The position numbers and the translations under genes were made by a program. A stretch of 44,600 nt of DNA, from positions 1 to 44,600 of the forward strand of contig JAZNNG010000078.1 of assembly GCA_045580165.1 (NCBI GenBank). The letters are read 5' to 3'. Source of the stretch: UBA4717 sp045580165. GTDB lineage: Bacteria > Bacillota > Clostridia > Oscillospirales > CAG-272. Under the pieces are notes generated by a model. It ran no database searches and had not been told where the DNA came from. It saw only the letters and a list, made by a program, of their open reading frames with translations. Below, in pieces: positions 1 to 7,617 of the stretch. Every line of letters begins with the position of its first letter. The stretch's first letter is position 1.

Positions 1-513
1 ATAAGTGCGAGTGAATATTTTGGCGGTGCAAAGAATCTGTCAATGATGCAAGACCGCTATGCCGATGCAATGGCACAGTTTGAACTGACACGCGGATATT
101 CACGGTATAGTGTATACAAGGCAGTGCAAGCTGAAGCGGTCAAAGAGGGTTATGCAAGTGACTTTGAGGGAGTGAAAGCATACTGCGAAGATTTTGACAT
201 ACCAGTTCCAGAACTCCGACGTCACACCAGTAAAACGGAGTGGTTGGCTGGTATGGAAAAAGAAATCTCCGCAATGGAGCAGAAAAAGGAACAACTGGAA
301 CACGAAATCCGACTTGCAACAGCACGGCGCGACAGTGCTTCAATGGCAACATTGGAAAAGCAACTGGACGAAGCAAGAGCAAGGGTGCAGTATCTTGAGG
401 CATTTGTCGAGCGAAAGGAGATAGCGCCGTTCTACCGTGCCTATCTGGGCGAAAAGAAACAACCGACCAGAGCAAAGACCGGTTGGGAAATCGCAGACGA
501 GATTTTGCGATAA
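1..513 (+). CDS. Mob/Pre-type relaxase, C-terminal part (5' truncated by window)
   Basis: The reading frame is open from base 1, so the first visible ATG (43) is probably internal and the gene starts outside the window. The visible segment begins with a stretch resembling the end of the Mob/Pre (MobV, plasmid recombination enzyme) catalytic domain, with a pattern like F-G-x-x-K-N-L-S-x-M-Q-D followed by a G-L-x-R-G-like element (LTRGYS). Residues of roughly 80-135 of the visible part form a charged coiled coil, as is usual for the C-terminal tail of these proteins. Mob/Pre relaxases nick at an origin of transfer and mobilise plasmids or integrative elements. Its position inside an element that ends at a serine recombinase suggests an integrative mobilisable element. 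The family call is from motif memory; the catalytic part is not visible. Confidence 0.55.
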   Translation: MSASEYFGGAKNLSMMQDRYADAMAQFELTRGYSRYSVYKAVQAEAVKEGYASDFEGVKAYCEDFDIPVPELRRHTSKTEWLAGMEKEISAMEQKKEQLEHEIRLATARRDSASMATLEKQLDEARARVQYLEAFVERKEIAPFYRAYLGEKKQPTRAKTGWEIADEILR

Positions 514-589
514 TTCAAAAAGTTTATGAGGAAAAATCATTCTTTCATCATACACAAAAAATATTAAAACTTGAAAGGAGTTATTTTTT

Positions 590-1783
590 ATGGATAAAGA
601 AACTTTATCAAATTACGGATGGATAGTAATTGCGGTATTAGTGCTATCAGTTATGATAGCATTAGCAAGTCCGTTCGGGCATTTCATTGAGGCAGGTGTA
701 AAATCTACAGCTCAAGGTTTATTTGACGTACATGAAAATGCTCTCAATGTTGTGGGTATGTCAGCAACAGGAAAAGAACCTTCGGCACCCATAGTAAATG
801 TACGCGATGAATTTGAACATTTATCAGGATATATCGGCAATGATGGAACAATAGCATCCAACGCACTTTCTCATTATGTTAGGATACCTGTAACTGAAGG
901 TGAACATTGGTTAGTTTGGTACCCAGATGAAAGCAAGTTATATAGTGGAAAATTAAGATATGAAGATAGTTCAAATAATCTTGTAGAATACATTAATATG
1001 CACAACGTTGTAAAAAAACATCAAATTGTTAAAGGTACTGAATCAACCGCATCTATTATGGAAATTCCCTCGGGTGTTTCATATATGTGTGTAAATTTAG
1101 GTATAGGGACTGCTTGGGATTATACTGATAGTGCAATAATAGCCAAAGTGCAATCACCAAAATGGGTTGCTCTTGGTGACAGTATAACTGCACCCGCAGC
1201 CACATCATCTGGTTTGACAAAGAATTATCTTGAATATGTTTCAGAAGAATACAACATGTCCTATCTCAATTTAGCGGCTGGCGGTCAAGGATATGCTTAC
1301 GGAGAGTATGATATTGTATCAAAACTCGACAAAATACCTAATGATGTGGAACTCGTAACTATATTTGGTAGTTTCAATGATTCCAATAATATAAGCAATT
1401 TAGGTACGGCTAATGATGTGTATGTAGAAGGTGGAGATAACTCTATTGCAGCACACATTAATTATACCTATGACTACATTCAAACCAACTATCCAAATGC
1501 AAAAATTGCTGTGATTCTCCCTCAACCTTGGGCTTCTATGAACCCACAAGAAGATAGTTCTGGAACAAGAACCTCGAAAGCATATATAGAACTTCTCAAA
1601 GAAATATGTGATAATAAAAATATCCCTTATTTAGATTTGTATACCAATTCTGGAATGACACCTTGGGTTGAAGAATACAGAAATACTTACTATCTTAATG
1701 CAGATGGTACTCACCCCAATAACGAAGGCCACAAAATCCTTGCATCGAGAATTATACCTTTCCTGCAGAACATTATTGACTAA
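590..1783 (+). CDS. SGNH/GDSL-family hydrolase with N-terminal membrane anchor
   Basis: 397 residues, preceded by a good ribosome site (GAAAGGAG). Residues about 8-30 are a single hydrophobic segment without a signal-peptidase site, followed by a short pilin-like stretch; I have the impression that similar N-termini occur on other clostridial mobile-element proteins. Residues about 190-397 form an SGNH esterase domain: nucleophile Ser198 in GDS, the Asn of block III at about 263 (FNDS), and the catalytic pair Asp372/His375 in D-G-T-H-P. The middle (about 60-185) looks like a beta-rich accessory domain. Likely an outward-facing, membrane-tethered esterase acting on acylated glycans or cell wall; the substrate is unknown. 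It lies within the mobile element between the relaxase and the restriction-modification pair and is followed by a strong terminator. Confidence 0.75.
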   Translation: MDKETLSNYGWIVIAVLVLSVMIALASPFGHFIEAGVKSTAQGLFDVHENALNVVGMSATGKEPSAPIVNVRDEFEHLSGYIGNDGTIASNALSHYVRIPVTEGEHWLVWYPDESKLYSGKLRYEDSSNNLVEYINMHNVVKKHQIVKGTESTASIMEIPSGVSYMCVNLGIGTAWDYTDSAIIAKVQSPKWVALGDSITAPAATSSGLTKNYLEYVSEEYNMSYLNLAAGGQGYAYGEYDIVSKLDKIPNDVELVTIFGSFNDSNNISNLGTANDVYVEGGDNSIAAHINYTYDYIQTNYPNAKIAVILPQPWASMNPQEDSSGTRTSKAYIELLKEICDNKNIPYLDLYTNSGMTPWVEEYRNTYYLNADGTHPNNEGHKILASRIIPFLQNIID

Positions 1784-1786
1784 CAA

Positions 1787-1823
1787 AAAAGATATGCAGA
1801 AAATTTTCTGCATATCTTTTTTA
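1787..1823 (+). terminator. Rho-independent terminator after SGNH gene
   Basis: A perfect inverted repeat with arms GATATGCAGAAAA (1791-1803) and TTTTCTGCATATC (1804-1816), flanked by A and T runs, starts four bases after the stop codon. It can act on both strands. Confidence 0.85.
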
Positions 1824-1841
1824 TTGTTCACACTTTAGCCC

Positions 1842-1870
1842 TTGCTTTTGTTCGCATTTCGGTATATAAT
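1842..1870 (+). promoter_or_regulatory. Promoter of the HTH-methyltransferase gene
   Basis: -35 TTGCTT (1842-1847), 17-bp spacer, -10 TATAAT (1865-1870). The expected start of transcription is about 20 bases before the ATG at 1899, with ribosome site CGGAGGTG at 1886-1893. The methyltransferase carries its own HTH, so autoregulation here is possible. Confidence 0.75.
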
Positions 1871-1898
1871 ATAGGAGAGTTCAATCGGAGGTGCGGTT

Positions 1899-4082
1899 AT
1901 GAACTATATGAGTGTAAAACAGGCAGCAGAAAAATGGAATATGACACCTCGCCGTGTTCAAGTTCTCTGCAATGAAAACAGAATTGAGGGAGCACAGCGA
2001 GTGGGGAATGTTTGGACAATTCCGGAAAATGCTCAAAAACCGGATGACGCACGAAAAAAGGTTGAGAGCAAAAAGAAAACTGTCAATGCCAATGTTATGA
2101 TTGAGCGAGTATGGGCAATGCCCAACAAAAACACTTTTGACATAAAACCCATAAGCGAACTGTTATATGATGAACTCACAGACGATTTGTGGATTGACCC
2201 GTTTGCAAATAAAAACAAATATGCTACTATTACAAACGATTTGAACCCTGCCTATGATACGGATTATCACTTGGATGCCCTCGACTTCTTAAAGCTGTTT
2301 GAGGATGAATCTGTTGACGGTGTTCTATATGACCCACCTTTTTCGCCCAGACAAGTCAGCGAATGTTATAACGATGTCGGGTATAATGTGACATGGGACA
2401 CGACAAAAGCATCTTTCTGGGGAAACCACAAAAGAGAAATATCTCGCATTGTAAAAAAAGGCGGTAAGGTCATTACTTTCGGTTGGAACAGTGGCGGAAT
2501 TGGTTACAAATACGGTTTTGAGATTAAGCGCATATTGTTAGTCCCTCACGGTGGATGGCATAACGACACGATATGTACCGTTGAAATAAAAACACACGAT
2601 GGCGAATATGCCACAGTAAAGGAGAAAACTTTGAATACCTCTGTGAAGAATACAACTGCAACTAATGCAGACCAAGCACTGATAAAGAGATTTTCTTCTT
2701 TGTCTGCTGATTTCTGGGATTTTAAGGAAGATGATACAAGAGAATACACACACGGCATACACAGTTATCCTGCAATGATGGTATGCCCTATCAGCAGAAA
2801 TATAATCAAGATGGTACAAGAGGTAATGCCTGTCAATTCGCTTTTTGACCCATTTGCAGGGTCCGGCACTGTGCTTGTTGAAGGTATGCTCGCCGGAATT
2901 AAGACCGTTGCAGGAAATGACATAAACCCTCTTGCATTATTCTTGTCAAATGCAAAGACAAAGAATATTGACATAAGTGAGCTGCAGAGAGAAATTAACG
3001 AACTCACTAACAGAATACGCTCTCAATACCTTGCAGACAAGTATTCCTACGACAATGCAGATAACTATATTCACGATGCTTGGGGTTATGATTTAACTGC
3101 AAAAGATGGTTGGGGAACGGATGCACCTACCATTCTGCGACAGTATTGTGATACTGTCAATTTGAGTATTTCTGTTCCCTCGTTCAAGAATATCGGTTAT
3201 TGGTTCAAACCGAGGGCAATTCTGTTTTTGCAGATGATAAAGGACAATATCAACCAGATACAGAATGTTGATATTCGCAATTTCGTTTTTGTCGCTTTCA
3301 GCGAATCAATTCGCCTTGTATCGAATCGCAGAAACGGTGAATTCAAAATGTTCCGTATGCCTACAGCAAAGGTGGAGAAATTCACTCCCGATGTGATTGA
3401 TGAATTTGAAAAAATTCTGTTCCGTAATGTAAAGAAAATGCACACATTTAATGAGGTGTGTGCTGATAGAGATATTCATGCGGATGTTTCAATTTATCAA
3501 AATGATGCAACAGTATTGCCGGATGTTCCCGATAATAGTTTTGATTTGGTGGTAACATCCCCTCCGTATGGTGACAGCAGAACAACGGTCGCTTATGGCG
3601 AGTATAGCAGATTATCTTTACAATGGTTGGATATGTCCGATATGACCGAAAAGGAGATTATGGGCATTGACCGTTCTTTAATGGGCGGTAAAAAATATCG
3701 AAACGGTTTTGAGTATCTTCTGAAAAGTGAGATTTTGAAAAATGCACTGTTCCAAATCAAAGATGTGGACTTGGAACGTGCCGGGGATGTTTACAGTTTC
3801 TATGATGATTTAGATAAATCTATTTCCGCTATTGCTCAAAAAACAAAATCAAATGGTTATCATTTTTGGGTTGTCGGCAATAGAACGGTAAAAGGAGTTC
3901 TGCTCCCTACCGATGAAATCATTGCCGAGTTGGCGCAGAATTATGACATGGAATATGTTACTACCATACATAGAAATATCATCAACAAGGTAATGCCTTC
4001 TGCAAATTCCCCCACAAATGAGGTTGGAAAAACTGTTACCACAATGAACACCGAGAATATTGTGGTTTTGAGAAAGAGATAA
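1899..4082 (+). CDS. DNA methyltransferase with N-terminal HTH and two methylase-like modules
   Basis: 727 residues. Residues 1-50 look like an excisionase/MerR-type helix-turn-helix (V-K-Q-A-A-E-K-W at 6-13, then R-R-V and a G-x-x-W-x-I-P end). Residues about 130-230 hold a first methylase-like block with motif IV DPPF at 145-148. Residues about 285-345 carry motif X/I (H-G-x-H-S-Y-P-A followed by F-D-P-F-A-G-S-G-T at 316-324), and a second motif IV SPPY is at 554-557. The order of the second module (I then IV) fits the alpha class of amino-methylases (N6-adenine or N4-cytosine). It is the protecting partner of the convergent MvaI/BcnI-like endonuclease at 4110-4829. The fused HTH could serve as controller, replacing a separate C protein. 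Target sequence cannot be read from the protein. Confidence 0.85.
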   Translation: MNYMSVKQAAEKWNMTPRRVQVLCNENRIEGAQRVGNVWTIPENAQKPDDARKKVESKKKTVNANVMIERVWAMPNKNTFDIKPISELLYDELTDDLWIDPFANKNKYATITNDLNPAYDTDYHLDALDFLKLFEDESVDGVLYDPPFSPRQVSECYNDVGYNVTWDTTKASFWGNHKREISRIVKKGGKVITFGWNSGGIGYKYGFEIKRILLVPHGGWHNDTICTVEIKTHDGEYATVKEKTLNTSVKNTTATNADQALIKRFSSLSADFWDFKEDDTREYTHGIHSYPAMMVCPISRNIIKMVQEVMPVNSLFDPFAGSGTVLVEGMLAGIKTVAGNDINPLALFLSNAKTKNIDISELQREINELTNRIRSQYLADKYSYDNADNYIHDAWGYDLTAKDGWGTDAPTILRQYCDTVNLSISVPSFKNIGYWFKPRAILFLQMIKDNINQIQNVDIRNFVFVAFSESIRLVSNRRNGEFKMFRMPTAKVEKFTPDVIDEFEKILFRNVKKMHTFNEVCADRDIHADVSIYQNDATVLPDVPDNSFDLVVTSPPYGDSRTTVAYGEYSRLSLQWLDMSDMTEKEIMGIDRSLMGGKKYRNGFEYLLKSEILKNALFQIKDVDLERAGDVYSFYDDLDKSISAIAQKTKSNGYHFWVVGNRTVKGVLLPTDEIIAELAQNYDMEYVTTIHRNIINKVMPSANSPTNEVGKTVTTMNTENIVVLRKR

Positions 4083-4105
4083 GGTGGAGGGCAAACCTCC
4101 ACCTT
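4081..4105. terminator. Hairpin between convergent methylase and endonuclease genes
   Basis: Ten-base-pair stem AAGGTGGAGG / CCTCCACCTT with a 5-base loop, starting at the methylase stop codon. There is no clear T run on the plus strand and only a T-rich tract on the minus strand, so it may be a weak bidirectional terminator. Confidence 0.55.
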
Positions 4106-4109
4106 GAGC

Positions 4110-4829
4110 TTAAACTATTCTGTTGTTAATTCTGAACAGCAAATGATGGTCGGATTCACGAATACGGAAAGCAGTTCCGTGGTCGTGGGTTCGTCCGTCT
4201 GGATATTGACCGATTCTCAAATCAATAAAGATTTTGCCCTGTTCAAGTAGGTCAATCATTGCATCGTAATCGAATCCGCTGACCTCATATGCTTCGACAA
4301 AATGGAATTCTTCACTTGCTCCACTGCCACGTGATTCTGCTTTTGCATATACGAACTTGTTCTTGTATTTCTTTTCAAAAGCACGTCGCAAAGCATTTCT
4401 ATCCCAGAACACATTTTCAACAATATCTCTGTTAGCGATAGAAATTTTATCATCGCCACATACGATTTTCAAAGAATAACCAGTGTCCGAGATTGGAACA
4501 AATCTCGCTGCTGTCAATGTGGAATGTAATACTTTTTCATCGTTGTCATAAGCATTACTTGAATAACCGTATTTCTGGCGAAGATATGTATTTGCTCTTG
4601 CAGGTTGCGGTGTCTTTGTAAACATTGTGAGCATACTCTGGGAATCAAGTCGGCAAGATTTCAATTCATACTCACCGAAATCGGGTTCATCAAGATTATT
4701 TTCGGGAATGCCGAGTAAATCTTCCAAAGTTTTGCCTATGCCTGTCGGACCGGAACGATGTGTTTTAATCCATCCTCTTTGTTTGATTTTTGAATACTCA
4801 CGAATAAAATCATCAAGTGTATAAATCAT
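4110..4829 (-). CDS. MvaI/BcnI-family type II restriction endonuclease
   Basis: 239 residues from the preferred start. Near the N-terminus is the family signature G-x-G-K-T-L-E-D-L-L-G-I-x-E-N (residues 30-44 region) followed by the catalytic site Asp50, Glu55, Lys57 (D-x-G-x-Y-E-L-K-S). MvaI and BcnI cut CCWGG and CCSGG; relatives of this fold often act as monomers that nick one strand at a time, so the real site here is probably short and GC-rich, but that is inference. An upstream ATG at 4838 overlaps too closely with the ribosome site GGAAAGGAGG; the ATG at 4829 has proper spacing, so it is chosen. It is convergent with the methylase and lies on the mobile element as a defence or addiction cargo. 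Confidence 0.85.
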   Translation of the reverse strand: MIYTLDDFIREYSKIKQRGWIKTHRSGPTGIGKTLEDLLGIPENNLDEPDFGEYELKSCRLDSQSMLTMFTKTPQPARANTYLRQKYGYSSNAYDNDEKVLHSTLTAARFVPISDTGYSLKIVCGDDKISIANRDIVENVFWDRNALRRAFEKKYKNKFVYAKAESRGSGASEEFHFVEAYEVSGFDYDAMIDLLEQGKIFIDLRIGQYPDGRTHDHGTAFRIRESDHHLLFRINNRIV

Positions 4830-4942
4830 CTTCTGCATCCTCCTTTCCGCACAATTTATGAAATGCTAAAGCACTCCACTATATATTGTAACATGGATTG
4901 GAGAAAAAAGCCATAACGAAATTGTGAAAAATATCTGCAGAG

Positions 4943-4975
4943 AAAAACTTCCACATTTTGGTGTGGAAGTTTTTT
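4943..4975. terminator. Bidirectional terminator downstream of recombinase gene
   Basis: Inverted repeat AAAAACTTCCACA (4943-4955) / TGTGGAAGTTTTT (4962-4974) with a 6-base loop. It lies about 40 bases past the stop codon of the leftward recombinase gene and has U-run potential on both strands. Confidence 0.75.
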
Positions 4976-5013
4976 GTATGTACTTATTTTCCTCTGTGGG
5001 TATTTTACCGCCG

Positions 5014-6789
5014 TTATTTGCCTGCGGTGGTATTGTCACCCTCTGCCGTTGCAAGTTCGTTTCTGGGGCATTCTGCGACCTTCTGGGCGAATTCCTCGGC
5101 GGTCAGTATGGTAAACTCTGCCGTGTAGTCATCGCCTCTGCCTGTGGTCTTGTATTGCAGATAAATCGGCATAGGAATGAACGACAAGCGAAACTCAAGC
5201 AAATTATCGGGATAGACAAAAATCTGCTTTGTCGCTCTCTCATAATACACATCGTTCAGTTCATCGGCAGAGAGGTCAACCATTTCCTGCAGTTGCTTTA
5301 TGTAGTCCTCATATATCTGTATCTCTGCCTCGTTTGAGGTGCTGTCCTGTGCCTCTTTTAACTCTCGGCGCAGTTGCTCATACTCCGCATTGATAACACA
5401 GATAGTCGATTGATAAGCATTCTCTGGAACAGCACCGCTTGCCCAACCCAGAGTAAGTTTTGTGAGCTGGTCTTGTTTTTTTGCGACCTCTTTTTCCAAT
5501 TCGGCAATTTTGGCGGTGCTGTCTTTCGGTTTGGAAAGTTCCTCAATATCCCTTTTCAGTTCTGCGAGAATGGCATCTTTGTTCGGGATGAGGTAATCAG
5601 CCACAATATCGTGAACGGCGGTTTTCAGCACTCTGTCGTTCACTCTACGGGCATTACAACCGACCGTGGCAGTTTCTCCTGTGTCAAGGGTTATCTGCTT
5701 GTATGTTCCTCTCTGGTGGTTCTCAAAGCATACCCAAGCACGATACGGCACATTCTTCTGTTTCTTTACATAACTGACATACCGCTGACCGCATAAACCG
5801 CAGTAAACCTTGCCACTCGTCCAATAGCGGTTGGAGTGCTTTGCCTTGATTTCTTCGCTCGGTGCTTTCTCTGCGAGAATCGCTTGCACCTTGTCCCAAA
5901 GTTCACGGTCAATAATAGCACTTTCCGGGTGGTGGTCTTTGGTATAGTAGGAGAAATAGTCGCCTCGGTTGTATTTCTTTTCGTGGGTCAGAGCATTGGG
6001 AGTGTAGGTCTTGCCCTGCGCCAAGTCGCCCACATATTTCTCATTACGGAGTATGCGGAGAATGACCGTATTGCTCCAACCGTGTTTATATCGCTTGGTG
6101 GTAATGCCTTGCTGTTCAAGTCGCCTTGCAATACGGTGTGTGCCCTCGCCCGAAGCGAACCATTCAAAAATGTTCTTGATAACTTCCGCTTCTTCCGGTA
6201 TAATTACAAAATGTTGTATGCCGAGTTCATCCCTTACGATGTTATAACCATACATTTCTTTCCGACCGAAAACAACACCCATCTGCATTTGCTGTTGATG
6301 TCCCCACTTGACACGGCGAGAGGTTCTTAAGCTCTCCTGTTCGGCATTGGTTGCCGCCTGTGTCAATCGCTCACGGTAGTCATCGCTTTCGGTGTTGATG
6401 TCATCCGACAAGAACCAGATATACACACCCTTTCCGCGCAGTTCCTCCACGATGTTGAGAAGGTCTTGCACATTTCGGGAGAATCGGGAAACCTCTTTTG
6501 TGAGGATGATGTCAATTTTTCCGTGCCTTGCATCGAACAGCATACGGTTGAAATCGTCTCTCTTTTTGAGAGAGGTGCCGGAAAGACCTTCATCGGCGAA
6601 AATGCCCACATTGCTCCAATTTCTGTGTGCTTGGAAATACCTCTCAAAAAACTGTTTTTGTGCAATGAGAGAGTTTTTCTGGTCGGTTTCATCCGTAGAC
6701 ACACGGCAGTAGGCACAAACGCGGTGCGGCCTATTATCTTCTGTCTTCAGTATTTTTTCTTTCGGGTTTTGTCGCTTTGTCTCTGCCAT
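5014..6789 (-). CDS. Large serine recombinase (site-specific integrase)
   Basis: 591 residues. The N-terminal resolvase domain has R-V-C-A-Y-C-R-V-S-T with the catalytic Ser at about 31, followed by the G-L-S-G-T and S-R-F-S-R-N motifs. Then come the recombinase domain (G-Y-x-x at about 180, IARRLEQQGI) and a zinc ribbon (C-G-L-C-G-Q near 335 with downstream C-F-E-N-H-Q-R-G and a last Cys), and a long coiled coil (about 430-510) as in phage and transposon large serine integrases. The enzyme catalyses integration and excision between short att sites. The ATG at 6789 is preferred over 6822 because GAGGA stands eight bases before it. It is the last gene before the border with cotJC and is read away from it, into the element. 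It overlaps the end of the upstream 110-codon gene by 56 bases. Confidence 0.93.
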   Translation of the reverse strand: MAETKRQNPKEKILKTEDNRPHRVCAYCRVSTDETDQKNSLIAQKQFFERYFQAHRNWSNVGIFADEGLSGTSLKKRDDFNRMLFDARHGKIDIILTKEVSRFSRNVQDLLNIVEELRGKGVYIWFLSDDINTESDDYRERLTQAATNAEQESLRTSRRVKWGHQQQMQMGVVFGRKEMYGYNIVRDELGIQHFVIIPEEAEVIKNIFEWFASGEGTHRIARRLEQQGITTKRYKHGWSNTVILRILRNEKYVGDLAQGKTYTPNALTHEKKYNRGDYFSYYTKDHHPESAIIDRELWDKVQAILAEKAPSEEIKAKHSNRYWTSGKVYCGLCGQRYVSYVKKQKNVPYRAWVCFENHQRGTYKQITLDTGETATVGCNARRVNDRVLKTAVHDIVADYLIPNKDAILAELKRDIEELSKPKDSTAKIAELEKEVAKKQDQLTKLTLGWASGAVPENAYQSTICVINAEYEQLRRELKEAQDSTSNEAEIQIYEDYIKQLQEMVDLSADELNDVYYERATKQIFVYPDNLLEFRLSFIPMPIYLQYKTTGRGDDYTAEFTILTAEEFAQKVAECPRNELATAEGDNTTAGK

Positions 6790-7066
6790 TTTGCACTTCC
6801 TCTCTCTTGATACCCATAACATCTCTTATGTACTTCTTGAACTCGGCAACAAAGACCGCCTGTGCCTCTGCTGACCGAAAAAGTGCATCTGGGTTTGTAA
6901 TCAAAAGTGTTTGCTCCTTGCTATGTTCTTTTACATAGCAATTATATGAGTGTGTCAGTTCCTCTATTAACAAATCGGTGTCGGGAAATCGCAAAAGGTC
7001 TGCGGCACGTTCCAGTTGCTCTTTGGTCATGTGTGTTTGATAGTATTCTGTCAGTAATCGTATCAT
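6734..7066 (-). CDS. Small protein of unknown function upstream of the recombinase
   Basis: 110 residues, mostly helical and charged, with no family I recognise. It has an excellent ribosome site (GGAGGG, eight bases before ATG) and follows directly after a consensus promoter, so it is probably translated. Its last 18 codons overlap the start of the recombinase gene in another frame, which implies translational coupling. The placement suggests a partner of the recombinase, for example a directionality factor or regulator, but nothing in the sequence proves this; the C-terminus is a basic, disordered-looking tail. Confidence 0.65.
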   Translation of the reverse strand: MIRLLTEYYQTHMTKEQLERAADLLRFPDTDLLIEELTHSYNCYVKEHSKEQTLLITNPDALFRSAEAQAVFVAEFKKYIRDVMGIKREEVQNGRDKATKPERKNTEDRR

Positions 7067-7088
7067 TTTTCATCCCTCCTGTATATCT

Positions 7089-7117
7089 ATTATATCATAA
7101 ACAATTTCAATCTTCAA
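7089..7117 (-). promoter_or_regulatory. Promoter of the recombinase operon, at the element border
   Basis: Read leftward: -35 TTGAAG (7112-7117), 17-bp spacer, -10 TATAAT (7089-7094), with the ribosome site of the 110-codon gene about 15 bases below the -10. The -35 box abuts the first base resembling cotJC, so excision and circularisation would change the DNA upstream of this promoter. Confidence 0.7.
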
Positions 7118-7548
7118 TAGGTACAGAGGAGCTCGCCCACATGGAAATGGTGTCGGCAATTCTGTACCAGCTTACGAAAAATCTGACACCCGACGAGATC
7201 GCAGGCTCACCCTTTGAAGCCTACTTCGTAGACCATACAACGGGAATCTATCCCGTGGCGGCATCGGGTACACCCTTTGACATCAAATATCTTCAGTCCA
7301 AGGGTGACGTGTTCACCGATCTTCACGAGGATCTCGCAGCAGAGCAGAAGGCACGCACGACCTACGATAATCTCTTAAGACTTATCGACGATCCCGACGT
7401 GCGTGACCCCATCAAGTTCTTAAGACAACGCGAGATAGTACACTATCAGCGCTTTGGCGACGCTCTTCGCATAGCGCAGGACAAAACCGCGGAATGCAAG
7501 AACTTCTATTTATACAACCCCGAGTACGATAAGGGCAGGAATAAATAA
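7117..7548 (+). pseudogene. cotJC: Manganese catalase / spore coat protein CotJC, 3' part interrupted by the element
   Basis: The 143 codons match the C-terminal three quarters of CotJC-type manganese catalases: I-G-T-E-E-L-A-H-M-E-M at the start holds Glu and His ligands of the dimanganese site, then Y-V-D-H, Y-x-Q-S-K-G-D and A-A-E-Q-K-A-R-x-T-Y, and R-E-R-E-I-V-H-Y-Q-R-F-like (REIVHYQRFG). CotJC of Bacillus is about 189 residues, so roughly 60 N-terminal residues are missing. Upstream in the same frame there is no cotJC-like sequence: the frame runs open into element DNA and the recombinase promoter. The gene is therefore split by the serine-recombinase element rather than merely truncated by the window. 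Whether precise excision restores it during sporulation, as for skin-type elements, is an open possibility. Confidence 0.85.
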
Positions 7549-7554
7549 AAAAGG

Positions 7555-7587
7555 AAAAGGAGTTGCCGACAGGCAGCTCCTTTTTGT
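7555..7587. terminator. Terminator after cotJC fragment
   Basis: Stem AAAAGGAGTTGCC / GGCAGCTCCTTTT with loop GACA and following T run. It also serves the leftward operon ending at 7618. Confidence 0.85.
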
Positions 7588-7617
7588 TTGCATCAATGGA
7601 AAGTATCAAGATGACGT

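Larger units (their letters stand above)
1..7121. mobile_element. Integrative (probably mobilisable) element inserted in cotJC, right part
   Basis: The content from 1 to about 7120 is a relaxase fragment, an SGNH hydrolase, a restriction-modification pair and a large serine recombinase, ending abruptly where the cotJC reading frame becomes recognisable (Ile-Gly-Thr-Glu-Glu at 7117-7131). Codon use and base composition of this part are more AT-rich than the genes from 8900 onward. The left end and the 5' part of cotJC should lie to the left of the window. The right junction is placed by protein homology only, to within a few bases of 7117-7122. Confidence 0.75.

Noticed and set aside
6907..7116. 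The 5' part of the 213-codon frame leading into the cotJC fragment
   Set aside because: These 70 codons are antisense to the 110-residue gene and its promoter and bear no similarity to CotJC; the frame is open by chance across the junction.
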